Below are positions 44,304 to 55,928 of a stretch of DNA of 64,000 bases, piece by piece. The stretch spans positions 806,001-870,000 of the forward strand of contig WUJK01000007.1 in NCBI GenBank assembly GCA_011317545.1. Direction: 5' to 3'. Made by a program: the position numbers and the translations under genes. The notes beneath the pieces were generated by a model that was not told the origin of the DNA, ran no database searches, and was given only the letters and a program-made list of their open reading frames with translations. This DNA is from Coniella vitis (Eukaryota > Ascomycota > Sordariomycetes > Diaporthales > Schizoparmaceae). Each line of letters begins with the position of its first letter. The first letter of the stretch is position 1.

Positions 44304-46808
44304 CTTGTCTATGTCGCTGCTGCAGGTTCGACGACAGCGTTACTATGCTGGTTGTACAGACTCGTGCAGAAATCATCGACTTGACACTTGTGCATTGGAA
44401 GTACGACCCAGATGACACGCACATATTTGTTTTTCTTTTTAGCCAGGGACCAGGTTGAGCAACTTCTGTCATATTAATTGCGAAACATTCACTTCTTCAG
44501 TCTTTATTTGATTTGTTACTTACAAATTTGCATTTGCTCGAATTAGCGCATAGTGGGCAGACAGACAGAATTGGTTCACAGTTTGGCAGGATATGTGAGA
44601 AATAAGCACTTCGGACCTTTTCCATGATACCCCATACACATTTTCTTTTCCTTTACTCGTTTTCTCCTTTTTTTTTTTTTTTCTGGCCTTTATCAATCTA
44701 TTTAATTTTCATTTTGGGTTTATCGTCTTGTAATTTGTGATTTGATGGACTGTGGATTCCGTTCAATTTATCCATGGAGCACGTGCAGGACATCCTATTG
44801 AGAAGGGTCTTGATATGTTGCTATATTGCGATTGCCATCCCAGGATTGAATACGATTCTTGGTCCAGGGGCCGCAATCTATCTTACAGGAACCCATGATG
44901 GGTTCCAAGGCGTTAGCACTTTCAGTTTTTTTGTGATGAGAAGGGAGAGGAAAAGGAACTATAGTACTGGGCCCTAAAAAAAGTTAGTTTTGATATTATT
45001 TAATTATTATTTTTTCTAATATTAGAAAGTGTCTTGATTTATACACATTTTAAAGAAAGAATACGGCAAGCTTTTCTGATTACATGTCCACGCTACTTTG
45101 TTATTCTGGGTCTATCTCCTACTATATATGTATCTTGCTGTATCGGAGTCTTCTTCTTGTTAGGAGATGATACTGGTTTGCTGACACCCGGTCCCTGGAG
45201 CTTAACGGCACTTTGCACCGCTGTATGATTATGTATATAAGTAATCAAAGGTTTGCACGAGCTCTTTCGAACGCGGATTTTAGGTATTGGACAACGGAAT
45301 TTGGCATTGGGCCTTGGTGATACATCTCGGGCGGTTCACTGATTCTCTTTTTATATCACTTCATACCAAGGTGTGCTCTGGAGTGCCGTTCATAGAGGCT
45401 TTGAAATAAAAAGAAAAATGAAAAATGGATGGTAGCCTTGGGAGGTGCATAGACACATATTCAAGAACCAGGGTAACTTATAGCTGTTGTATGATTCAAA
45501 TCAACGAGAACTTTTTAGTCTATATGGTCTGAGAGATCCGAGCTGGGTGTGTCGATGGTGGTTGTATTGATGGCCAGATCGGAGAATGTGCGATTAAACA
45601 GTTTCTGTTTTTACCTACTCATAAGTCTTATCTAGGTCGGTATATATATATATATATATATATATCATCTAGAGATTCCAATGGACTGACTCTATTACCT
45701 CTTGTTTATAGACGTGAGTAAATCGGACATTCTGTCCATCATTATAAAAATCGAGACTACATTACTAATAACAGATTAATGAAAACCAATCCCTCTTTGG
45801 GGGAACAAAAAAAAAGAGTCTTTACCATCCGTTGACGAGAAGCTTACAAGATAGCATGAATACATATACTATGTATTCATATATGCTCCGGATGACCCGA
45901 ATAGGCTGTCAGGAGACACACCTCCAAACACGGTGTTGAGGAAATCCGGACTTCCAGGTCCAAACCCCCGGGAGGCATCCGGAGAAAGTCGGGATAGGGG
46001 TTTTCTTGATTTGTGACCGCATTCGAGGGTAGGTTCAATAGGTGGGCAAAATTAGAGGGTAACATTTCAAGGTAAGGTAGGTAAGGTTAGCTACCTATAT
46101 TCAAGCAAAACCACCCCGGAGTTCACTATACTATTTGGCACCATTCTCTCGTGCGGTTGGGGACTATAAGTAGCAGCCCCGAGTGATGTTTTGTCTTGAG
46201 GAGCCGTGGGGGGACCTCTGTAGCATGTACGCGTATTCATCTTTTCTTCTGTCCTTTGAGTGGCCGTTCAAAGCACTCGAATTGTATAATCGTTTTCATG
46301 TGCACAATCAAATTGATGTTTGTTGGTGTTGTAATATAGTTGGCAACCTTAAACCACAAGGCATATATCGGAGCCGCCCGGGCCTCTCCGTAACAGCCCG
46401 TTTTCCATGCGAGCCGGATCTTTGCTACAGGGTAAAAACAGTCAGCAGAGACGGTGGGTGGGGGTCCGTCATGGACAAGTGGGATTACAAATCTAGAGAC
46501 GAGTGATCACTACGTGTACGCGTGAATCGGTCCGATCTTACATATCGCAGCTTAAAGTCCATCCAGTTATCGTCAGTGTTGCTGATGCTGTCTGAGCGTA
46601 TACAATACGATCCGTGAGGTGTATGATTTGTATAAGAGAGGGAAAGGTGTACGGAGACGGGGCTATAAAGATGGTTTTCATTTCAAGGATCTCAGTCCAT
46701 CCGAACGTCATTCCAGAGGCAACTCGCTTCCTTACTCTGCCACTCTACTTTCCACTTCTTGTGACTCCAATATTGGACAGCCTCAAACGAATAACAAGGT
46801 GCTAAAGA
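44304..46808. other. Intergenic, AT-rich
   Basis: No gene seen. It holds the velvet 3' flank, a (TA)n tract at about 45638-45665, an imperfect TACTATGTA site near 45866, and AT-rich DNA. The right end is the promoter of the metallo-beta-lactamase fold gene. Confidence 0.5.
45638..45665. repeat. (TA)n tract
   Basis: About 14 TA units in AT-rich intergenic DNA. Confidence 0.85.
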
Positions 46809-48343
46809 ATGGCGCTACCTCTTCCTGAGTTCGAGGTCAAGTCCTCGGCAGCCACGGTTGACGTTCGCGGTGCGTTAGGAACCAACCACCTGTTTTCCTC
46901 CTTACAGCACGTACATGGTTCCAGCGATCATCCATCTGTTGAAAGCCCATTGCGTCTCCTTCTTCTCCAATCCACGCTGTCATGCCTGAGAAAATAATGA
47001 TACAATCAGCTTTTCAACTAACACACCACCCCCTCCTCCCTCTCTACTCTCTAGTCATCGACACAACCTCATGGCTGACGGAACTGCCGACCTCGTTCTT
47101 CTTTGACAGCCCCAAGATTGTCCAGGACGGCGGCTGGGAGCGTTTCGAAGCCCCGTCCTACGCGTTCCTCGTCGAGCACCGCGCCTCGGGCCGCCGCATC
47201 CTGTTTGACCTGGGCATCCGCAAGGACTTTGAGAACCACCCGGCGTATCCCATGCTGCAGGCCGCCGGCTTTGGCAAGATTGAGGTTAAGCAGAATGTGC
47301 GTGAGATTCTCGAGGAGCATGGGGTGGATGGGTCGAGTATCGAGGCGGTGATTTGGAGTCACTATCACTTCGACCAGTGAGTACCCCGTTTGCCGGTGCG
47401 GAACGAGAAGGTTGTGGGGTATAAAAATATGTCGTCGAATTTGAATCTCGTCAATTACCCCCTCTGAACTGGTTTTTCTTTTTTTTTTTTCTTTTCTTTC
47501 TTCTTTCTTCCCTTTCGCCCCCTTCGCGTGCGACACCAGACGACCAATGCTAATCACGGATATATATATATCCATCACAGTGTCGGCGACATGACAACCT
47601 TTGACCCCCACACAGCTCTCATCGTCGGCCCGGGCTTCAAAGACGCCCTGTTGCCAGGCTACCCAACCGACCCCGAGGGCAAAGTCCTCGAGGCAGACTA
47701 CACGGGCCGCGAGCTGCGCGAAATCTCCTTTGACAGCCCAGGAGAAGGAGAAGGACAAGAAGCCACCAGCACCACCACCACCATTGGACGGTTCCCCGCC
47801 TTTGACTTTTTCGGCGACGGCTCGTTCTACCTCCTCGACAGCCCAGGCCACGCCGTCGGCCATCTCTGCGGCTTGGCGAGGGTGCGCAGCGGCAGCGGCA
47901 GCGACAGCGGCAGCCGAGGAGACAGCTTTGTGCTCATGGGCGGCGACGCGGTCCACCACAGCGGCGAGCTGCGCCCTTCGCCGTGGCGACCGCTGCCCCA
48001 GGAGGGCATCATCAGCAGCAGCAGCAGCAGTCGCGGCAGTGCATGCCCCGGCGAGGTCTTCGAAAAGCTCTACCGCGACGGCGACGCCTCGAAGCCCTTC
48101 CTGGGCCTGTCGAGGGCCGCAGGGTCCGTGTCGACGGACGTGGAGGTCGCGGAGCAGACGGTGGAGAGGCTGCGGGAGGCGGATGCGCACGACAAGGTGT
48201 TTGTGATCCATGCGCACGACAAAGACTTGAAGGAGATTATCGATTTCTTTCCGAAGCCGGTGAATGACTTTGCGGACCAGGGCTGGGCCCAGCGGGGGAG
48301 GTGGGCGTTTCTGAGGGACTTTGAGCAGGTGTTGTTGAATTAA
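46809..48343 (+). CDS. Metallo-beta-lactamase fold hydrolase (lactonase-like)
   Basis: Three exons: 46809-46869, 47055-47376 and 47581-48343, with GTGCGT and GTGAGT donors, TAG and CAG acceptors, 381 residues. Phases agree and each join restores the family sequence (DVR|VIDTTS and SHYHFD|HVGDM). The metal-binding signature HxHxDH is SHYHFDH (His123, His125, Asp127, His128), and His128 is encoded across the second intron. Further candidate ligands are in DSPGHAVGH, MGGDAVHH and VIHAHD. The arrangement resembles fungal relatives of N-acyl-homoserine lactonases, which hydrolyse lactone or ester bonds with two metal ions in the cytosol; the substrate here is unknown. No signal peptide is seen. 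An SG(D) repeat and a poly-Ser run from simple repeats interrupt the region between the later ligands. It faces the methyltransferase tail to tail. Confidence 0.9.
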
Positions 48344-48664
48344 AAAGGTGATGTCGATGTATGGGAGAAATATGGACACTCCCCTCGTGATATTTGTTTC
48401 TGTTCTTTTCGATGGACGCAGAGTCTGATATAAACACTCTCGAGCTTGCTGTTGAGACTCTCAACTCCCTTCTTGGTATTGATATCGCTACGACATATCA
48501 CCACCCGAGTGACCCAAAAAGAAGCAAAAGGACAGCCAATTTATTCATTCTAATATCAAAAACCTCACAACTTGAAAACCTAGAGGTCTCTCTAACCCCC
48601 GAAAAGCAACCCAGCCCACACATCTACCTGATTAGCACCAAAAAAAAAAAAACAAAAAAGGAAC
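48344..48664. other. Short convergent intergenic region
   Basis: About 320 bp between the stops of the hydrolase (plus) and the methyltransferase (minus). It should contain both 3' untranslated regions and poly(A) sites. An A-rich stretch lies near 48641-48659. Confidence 0.6.
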
Positions 48665-49176
48665 TCAAGCCTTCTTCTTGACCAAAAGCAACACCCCCAA
48701 CATCCCCCCCTTCACACGCGCCTGCGAAACATCCACACCCGCCTCGCGCAAGTTGTCCTCAATCACCATCCTCATGCGCCGCACAATGTCCCCCGCGGAG
48801 CCAGGGGGCACCTCGGGATGCTCCTCGCGCCACCGCGTGACAGGGCTCATCGTGGACAGCACGCGCTCGATCGTGTCCAGGTCGAACGCGCGGCCCGCGG
48901 TGCCGCTGCCGCTGCCGCCCTCGTCGCCTTCAAAAAACGGCGTGCCATTGTCGCCGTCGTCGTCCGGGCCAAAGATCTTGCGGACAAAGGAGCCCTCGTC
49001 AAAGGCGGGCTCGGGCGGCGAGACGGTCCAGGGGAGGCCGATGGTGGCGTAGAGGTCGCGGGTGAGCAGGTTGCCTGGTGCGAAAAAGGGGCCAAGTTCT
49101 TGCTCTTCGAGCTCTTCGAGGGCGGCGTTGATTTTAGTGGCGTTGGGGACCGAGTCTGGTTTGTTTGTGTGTAAGG

Positions 49177-49212
<36 letters not shown>

Positions 49213-50010
49213 AAAAGAGAGGAAAAGAAGGGACCAGGGAAAAAGAAAGAAAAGAAAAAAGACACCTGCATTGGGGAGAGAGAGTTGGGGAGGAAGAAGG
49301 GTTCGCTACTTACGGTGCACCTTTGAGGATTTGCTACACCAAAGAGCCACAGTTCCGCCTGGCTTGAGGATGCGAGCTGCGGTAGGCCAGAAGCGAGCCA
49401 TGTCGAACCACTTTGAGCAATATTATATCAGTGTTTCGGTCGTGTAAAGTGCCCAAGGCATGGAGTTGTTCGTTTTCCCCGTATTGTGAGGATCACTTTT
49501 TTCCTGTTTGTTCAGGGGGGGAAGAAGCATCACTTGGGATATGACAAAAGGACCAACTACCCTCCACAGATGATGATTGAAAGTATGCATTTGTCTGGAA
49601 TGGCAGTTATGACAACTCACATGAGCACAAGTCGCAGCAGTGACAAGATCCACACTCCCATCCGGCACCAGCTCGGCGTCGATATCCTCGGCCGTCGACA
49701 CCTCGAAGCGAACCGAGGCCGCCTTTTCCTCCTCCTTCTCTGCCAGCTGGGCGCGCGCAGCCTCAATCATGGCCACCCCGGGGTCGAGGCCCAGCACATT
49801 GGAGAAGTAGTCGGCAAGTTGGAACGTGGCGATGCCCGGGCCGCAGCCGACATCGACGACAGTGTCCCGCTGCGTGCCACGGGCGTCATGGTACGCGAGG
49901 ATGGCCTGGTAGAGGGCTTTGCTGTATCGTTGCCGTGCCTGGGCGTATGCGGCGGCGTCTTGGGCCGAGTAGGACCGGAAGGTCTTTTCGTCTGTGGCGG
50001 GCTGGGCCAT
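48665..50010 (-). CDS. SAM-dependent class I methyltransferase
   Basis: Three exons: 50010-49621, 49410-49314 and 49155-48665, giving 325 residues with consistent phases (0 and 1). Donors are GTGAGT and GTAAGT; acceptors are AAAG and CAG. The SAM-binding motif I is VVDVGCGPG at residues 51-59. The acidic post-I residue is in GLDPG, and motif III-type ILKPGGTVALW is encoded by exon 2. The N-terminus (EKTFRSYSAQDAAAYAQAR) matches the fungal group that includes trans-aconitate methyltransferase-like small-molecule enzymes. Substrate not predictable. An (AG)n/(TC)n and (CA)n-rich intron separates exons 2 and 3. The gene faces the metallo-hydrolase 3' to 3', so no shared promoter is possible. No frameshift or stop seen. 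Confidence 0.9.
49189..49214. repeat. (GT)n(GA)n tract in methyltransferase intron 2
   Basis: A GT stretch followed by about 13 GA units between exons 2 and 3. On the coding strand it gives a long pyrimidine tract before the acceptor. Confidence 0.85.
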
Positions 50011-52248
50011 GGTTGACGGCCGGTGGCTTTTGGGTGCGGTATGGTGTGGACTGTGGGAGAGAAGGGATGAGTATCAGGAGAGGGTTCTGAACACTGAACA
50101 ACAGACAGTTGGCTGAACAATAAGCCGTAGGTAGTGCGGATGGACAGTCGCAGTGTAAGCTGAGAGTGTGCGTTCTTGATCAACGGCGCGGGAGAAATGC
50201 AGTTCACGGGCCAAAGTCACAGGTCGAGATCACTCCAATGGTTGGTTGTGCTGTGGTGTCGAGCGATTGTCACTTCAGCAACGAGGCTGGGTTTATATAT
50301 TCTCATAGAATGAGACGGATTGGACGAGTCAGTCGGTGCCAGTGCCACGACTCTCTCCCTCTCTGTCCATCTTCAACAAGCCAGAGTCACGCCGCTGACA
50401 CTGGCGTATAGGCGGATTCGTATTTCCGGCGTACCCAATGCGACTGAGCCCATGAACATGGCACGGCAGGTTTGACACCTTTCTTGCCTTGCAACGACGT
50501 GTATTGCGCATCCGTCAGATCCAGAAGGATGCGTATGACATGGCTTCTACATAATACTACTTAGATAGCCCATGGCCCATCTGGGATTGGCTGCCTAATT
50601 TCTGGTTGTGAAGTGAAAGGCTGTCGGGTCGAGTCTCATGCGAAAATGGGAATGGGAATTGAGGCAAGAAATACAGCCGAAACCCGGCTCCGTAGGGGTT
50701 CAGTAAAAGGCCCGTAGTTGAAGGGACGATGGTGCTCAATCATAATAAGTGTTGAAAAGAACTGTGGGGGCAATCCACATGGTATTCGTTGAATATACAA
50801 AATAGTCAGAAGAAGGTTGGCTCGTGAGTGTTACTGTGATTCTGCTTGGATGATTATACCGACCGCGAACACCGCGTGTTATATAGAACTGTATCCAGAT
50901 GGCCACCGCGGATCCGAGCTTCCTCCATGGTAGAATGGAAGCAAGGCTGGCCCAGAGACATTTGCTTGGCAAAATAGAGTTCTCTTCTTTGCTTTTTGAT
51001 ACCTCTCTTAAGCGTAGTGTTTCTTCTCAGGCCATTCTGTGAATAGCTTCATGCCTCCTTCCCACTACATCTTCCACCTCTGGCATTTTCTTTTTCCATT
51101 CTACGAGCACTATGTGGACTGTCTTTGCTTCACAATCTCACATATAAAAGCAACCATCAGACAAGGCGCCAAAGCAGAACAAGCCATGTCCAGGAGCGCA
51201 TCGGGAGGATACACATTTTCCTTTTCCCGCCCCCAAAGCAGATCCAACGCTCTTCACAATTTGGACACGGCACTTTCCATCTTGGCGTAGATTTCCACTC
51301 TCTCTGCCCTCAGCAGACCCTGCTTGGGTTCTCCCAATCCCACAACTGTTCAAGTCAACCACGTATGGAAGTAGAGCTGCCAAGTCAGCAGTGCAGCAGG
51401 TTGCCGGCCCCCAGCCGCTGTCAACGGGCGGTTGGGCACTTTACAGGACCGACGACAGCAGCACTGCCCCGCGTCCAGCCGCCCAACAGCCCCGTGCTGC
51501 CCCTCTGCCCCCTGTAGCCATGCGCTGCGCCTGAAGGGAACAACGACAGCCAACCACTGCCAGCAGGGGGCAGTGCAGCAAACCCGCCTGTTTCGAAACA
51601 AAGTCGTGCAGCGCTCCAATCAGAACGCCCAGCGAGCGGCCACAGCGCTCAACCTGTGAAGCGCCGCCGTGTGTCTTGAAAACGCGCGAGAGCCAACCAA
51701 TTGCTGGGACAAGAGAAGGAAGAAAGAAAAAGAAAGAAGAAAAGAAAGTCGTGTACAGACGGCATGTGTGGCCTCCGAGCGTGCGTGTTTCACTAGCCGC
51801 ACACATGCACCATCGTGGAGGGCTTCGTTCCAAATACGGATTGATTTGACCGGAGAGCGACATGTCTTTGTTCGTGTTTGCCGTGGACGAAACAAGGGCT
51901 TGACAAAAGAGCGTGTCCAGCGTTGCTGGTATATCATTTGCTTCGTCTCCTCTGTTTGTTCTTCGACTTTGGTTTCTTTCCCTTCAACACCAACTCGCTC
52001 ACTCGGCCACCGCCACCGCATCACCGCCTTTTCTTTTCTGTCTTTTTCTTCGTTTTGCTTGATTGTCTGGCTCTCTTGACTCCATTCTCGACTTGTTTTC
52101 TCAAGACAACTTTGGGCTCTCCCACCTTTCCCTCTTGCTGCTGGACCAGCCCAATATAGACTCGCCTAACCCTAACCCTAACCCTCGCAACCACCAAGCC
52201 ACCACCATCACCACACCTACACAAACCACACACACACGCACACACAAA
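50011..52248. other. Divergent promoter region
   Basis: About 2.2 kb between the methyltransferase (minus) and the MARVEL-like gene (plus). No gene seen. Only telomere-type repeats near the right end (separate entry) stand out. Confidence 0.5.
52166..52185. promoter_or_regulatory. Telomere-type repeat (CCCTAA)3 in the leader of the MARVEL-like gene
   Basis: Three units of the vertebrate- and fungal-type telomere repeat lie 64 bp upstream of the ATG at 52249. Short internal copies (teloboxes) upstream of genes bind Tbf1/Reb1-type factors in several fungi and plants. Function here is inferred from position only. Confidence 0.6.
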
Positions 52249-53082
52249 ATGGCCTCTCTTTCCAAGCTCGCCAGCCTGGCCTTCAACCACCGCCGCTCCC
52301 TCCACCAAGCCTACTCCAAAAACGGCACCGACTGGCGCGCGCACACCCAAGACGCCACCAATGCCGGCTACGCCGCCGGCACCGCAGCCGTGACCGCGCC
52401 CCTGCGCGCGTGGGAAAACATCCCGCGCCTCGTCCTGCGCGGCCTGCAGTTCCTCTTGGCCCTCGTCATCGTCGGCATCTACGGCGTGCGCGTCGGCGAC
52501 GGCCGCAGGCACAGCGCCGAGGCGTCGCCCGCCTGGTGGTTCGGCATGGTCGTTGGCGTGCTGTCGTGCCTCTCTGCGCTCGTCCTCGCGCTGGCGGCGC
52601 CCCTGGCGCTCGTCGCGAGCCGCTTCAAGACGCACCACCTGTTTGGCTGGGACCTGGTCTTCTTCCTCCTGTGGATCATTGTGTTTGCCATCTTCGAGGC
52701 CATCTTCCGCCATCGCAGCAGCGACGACCCGTACAAGGGGAGCAGCACCGCCGTGGAGAAGGCAGCGGCCTGGCTGGATCTCGTGAATGCCCTGCTGTGG
52801 CTCCTCTCGGGTGTCTACGGCGGCGTCAAGACGTGGCTGGGCCGGCGACGGGACGCGCTCAAGGACCGCGTGCAGCACCGGTTGCTGTACGGCGATGCGC
52901 CTGGGCCTGTGCCGCCCGTGCATGCACACAGCTACAGCAACAGCAGCAGCAGCAACAGCAGCGACTATGGCTCTGAAAAGGGCGACTATGTTGTTGAGGA
53001 CGCCCACCAGGCGGCGACACATGTGGCTGAGCCGGAGCCGGTTTACCACCAGGCGAGAGGCTTTGTCTTTGCTGGTCGCTAA
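52249..53082 (+). CDS. MARVEL-like four-transmembrane protein
   Basis: A single exon of 277 residues from the ATG at 52249. The frame is open upstream to 52063, but that part translates the telomere-like and CA-rich leader and is not included. Four hydrophobic segments are visible at about residues 61-80, 95-123, 132-153 and 174-191. The third is followed by a charged loop (FRHRSSDDPYKG). The N-terminus is soluble and the C-terminal 80 residues are polar with a Ser/Asn run (221-238) from AGC/AAC repeats. The four-helix layout with a short fourth helix fits MARVEL-domain membrane proteins of fungi, which sit in the plasma membrane or vesicles. The role is unknown. The minus strand carries a long antisense frame that I ignored. 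Confidence 0.8.
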   Translation: MASLSKLASLAFNHRRSLHQAYSKNGTDWRAHTQDATNAGYAAGTAAVTAPLRAWENIPRLVLRGLQFLLALVIVGIYGVRVGDGRRHSAEASPAWWFGMVVGVLSCLSALVLALAAPLALVASRFKTHHLFGWDLVFFLLWIIVFAIFEAIFRHRSSDDPYKGSSTAVEKAAAWLDLVNALLWLLSGVYGGVKTWLGRRRDALKDRVQHRLLYGDAPGPVPPVHAHSYSNSSSSNSSDYGSEKGDYVVEDAHQAATHVAEPEPVYHQARGFVFAGR

Positions 53083-54578
53083 GTCTTTGTTTTCTGGATG
53101 AAATGAGACATTTCTTTTGGGGTTGTTCTTGTTGTTGTAGATGAAAAGGAGAATCAGAGACTCGGGCTGGATGGAAATTCCAGTTGAATGGTCTAGTGGA
53201 AGCTCGCCAGAGGAGATGGGTTGGGGTTCCAAGGGTCCGTTGAGGAATATGCAAGCGTATTCTCATTGTATAACAACTGCCAAGGTTGGCCATGTATACC
53301 TAAGCATTAATATCTGTGTCCGCAGAGCACAATCTACGTCGCCCGGCATCAAAAGCTCATCTACATCGACGTGTGGCCATCATCGGTGATCATCTGGATT
53401 CTGAGAAGCACATTGGGCCTCGCTGGCTTGAATAGCCTTTAGACGGTACTTGCTGCCAGCGGCCTATCCTGACTCTAGCATTTACTCGGCTTTTCGCGCA
53501 TAAATCAAACCATATATATGAGCTTCACTTGACAAGAGGCACTGAGGAAAAGCAAAGACGGCGCGGCTGTTGGGCTGCTCTGCTCGTGGCCGTATAAAGG
53601 CCCACTGTGGGATTCAAGAGACCATCACACGATTTTACAGAATAAATACGAAAAATTATATACATAGTAGAAAGCAAAATGGGACACAGGCATGCCCAAG
53701 TACGTATAGCATCTTAGTGGCCTTAAGAATTGCGTCTCATGTGGGTAGGATTTCACTTTGATCACAGACTAGCCGTTTCAAATAGTGGGAGAATTGCCCA
53801 GCGTTATCCTCTCAGGATATAGAAGCACCTGAAACAGCCTCGGCATCTGGACGATCAAGTGAGTATATAATACATAGTAGTATGCCACTTCCTCTGCCAG
53901 GATAAAACAGGGTCTCTTGGTCTCTTCCCAGCTGCAGGGTTACATCCGTGCCGACAATCACTGCTTAGTTCCACTGACCCACCAGAAGAAGAAGAAGAAG
54001 AAGAAAAAAGCATGGAAAAAACCCACCGGAAGAAGCGGAACATACCAGTCGTGAAAGCAGCATATTGACTTCCCAAAGCATACATAGCATACATAGTAGA
54101 GTGGATTCCACGAACTTGGGTGGCAGGGCCACTATGCTGGAGATTTGTACATAGTGGCACTTTTGAAGCAGAACACTTTCGTGTCTCAATGTGGAGCTAT
54201 CTCACAACTTGATATGTTGGCTTGCAATACCTGATGTTACAAGACAGATTTATCATCTCTATCAGTAATGAGTGTACCGTTCATGATAGTCATGGGTACT
54301 GTTTCGATCCATCTTACTCAAGGACCCAGCAGAGCCCAGTCCCAACAGCAGCGTACAGTCCCACCCCCCCTTCCAACCTTTCCTCCTCCTCCTTGTTCCC
54401 CGCCTTTCAGCTCGATGTATTTGTGGCTTGTGGATATCACACTGACTCTCGCGACATTTCTCTCACACTTCCGACTTTCTCCCTCCTTTCCCATCTTCTT
54501 CATCCTTTCTTCCCTCCTTCCTATACACACTACCCAGGTAGACATTGCTCCCCACAACAGCAACAACACCACACACCA
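53083..54578. other. Intergenic
   Basis: No gene seen. It holds the 3' flank of the MARVEL-like gene and the promoter of the propeller gene. A (GAA)n tract lies at about 53992-54007, and TACATAGTA half-palindromes lie at about 53645, 53869, 54093 and 54146. Confidence 0.5.
53645..54155. repeat. Series of TACATAGTA half-palindromes
   Basis: Four copies of ACATAGTA or its near relatives within 510 bp, all in the same orientation, upstream of the paraoxonase-type gene. Confidence 0.75.
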
Positions 54579-55893
54579 ATGTCGACCCTCACCCTCGGCC
54601 TCGCGGGCCTCGCGGGCCTGTCGGCCTTCCTCTACGGCCCCGCAACACACAGCACCCTCACCAAACTAGGCGTCTTTCGCAGCCTCGACGACGAGCCTGC
54701 TGCTGCTTCTTCCTCTTCTTCGGCCGCGTGGCAACAGGGCGGCGACGAGTCCATCCACATCATCGACGACACGGTGCATTGCGAGGATATCCACTACTAC
54801 GCGCCGGGGCATACGCTCTTTACGGCGTGCGAGGATGTCAACACGACGCGCTTTGAGTGGTTCCCGCCGCTGGGCGTGTGCAGTGGTGCAGACGCGGCGG
54901 TGCAGAAGCAAGGGTCGATTCATGTTATTGACCCAGAGGTGGGTGATTTATATTGTTTTCTTTTTTCTCTTCTTTTTTTCCTCCTTTTTTTTTTTTTTTT
55001 TCAGTTCAAACCATTTTATTCCATGTGTATTCTTTTGATCATCTCCATCTTCCCTTTTGCTCTTTCACTTTCTCGAATAACATTTCCTTCATCCTCATCC
55101 CCAGTTTGTATTAGCTTTCTCTTTTGAATAGTCTGATACTTGATTGGTTACATTTGAAGAGAGAGAGTGTATATATATAAGAGAGGAATAAAGCCAATAT
55201 AAGCTTTCCATTGTTCTCCAAGTCACACGCATTGTTCTCTCAACCCCCAGTACTTACCCAACTCACTCACTCACTCACTCACTCACTCACCCACCCACTC
55301 ACTCACTCACTCACCCACTCACCCACTCACCCACTCACCCACTCACCCACTCACTCACTCACTCACTCACTCACTCACTCACTCACTCACTCACACAAAA
55401 AACTCACAGACACACACATCCACCCGCCTCGCCTTTGAAAACTTCCACGGCCCCTTCATCACCCACGGAATAGACGTCATCCCCGCTTCGGCCGCAGACC
55501 CCTCCGCAGCAGTCTACATCTTTGCTGTCAACCACATCCCCGGCGCCGACTCTCTTCTCCTTTCCTCTTCTTCTGCTTCTTCTTCCCCAGCCGACAAGAA
55601 GGAGACGACAACCACCACCAATAATGACAAAAACAAGAACAAGAACAAATGCCACCTCGCCTCCCGCATCGACGTCTTCCACCACACCCTCGGCACCACC
55701 ACCGCCCGCTACCTGCACTCCATCGCCCACCCGCTCATCCGCACCCCCAACGACGTCTACGGCGTCAGCGCCAACGAGGTCTACGTGACGAATGACCGCT
55801 GGTATGAAGGAGGCTTCCTGCATATCGTCGAGTCGCTGTGGTCTGGGGCCAAGTGGTCTGATGTTGTCTATGCGAGGAGAGTAGCCGTGGAAG

Positions 55894-55928
<35 letters not shown>

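Noticed and set aside
47069..48379. A 436-codon minus-strand open frame
   Set aside because: Antisense to the metallo-hydrolase exons and its introns; crosses the introns and has no motif.
52063..52248. A longer start for the MARVEL-like protein
   Set aside because: The extra residues translate the telomere-like and CA repeats of the leader (Asn-Pro and Thr-His runs).
52021..53232. A 403-codon minus-strand open frame
   Set aside because: Antisense to the MARVEL-like gene; the plus strand gives four clear membrane segments.
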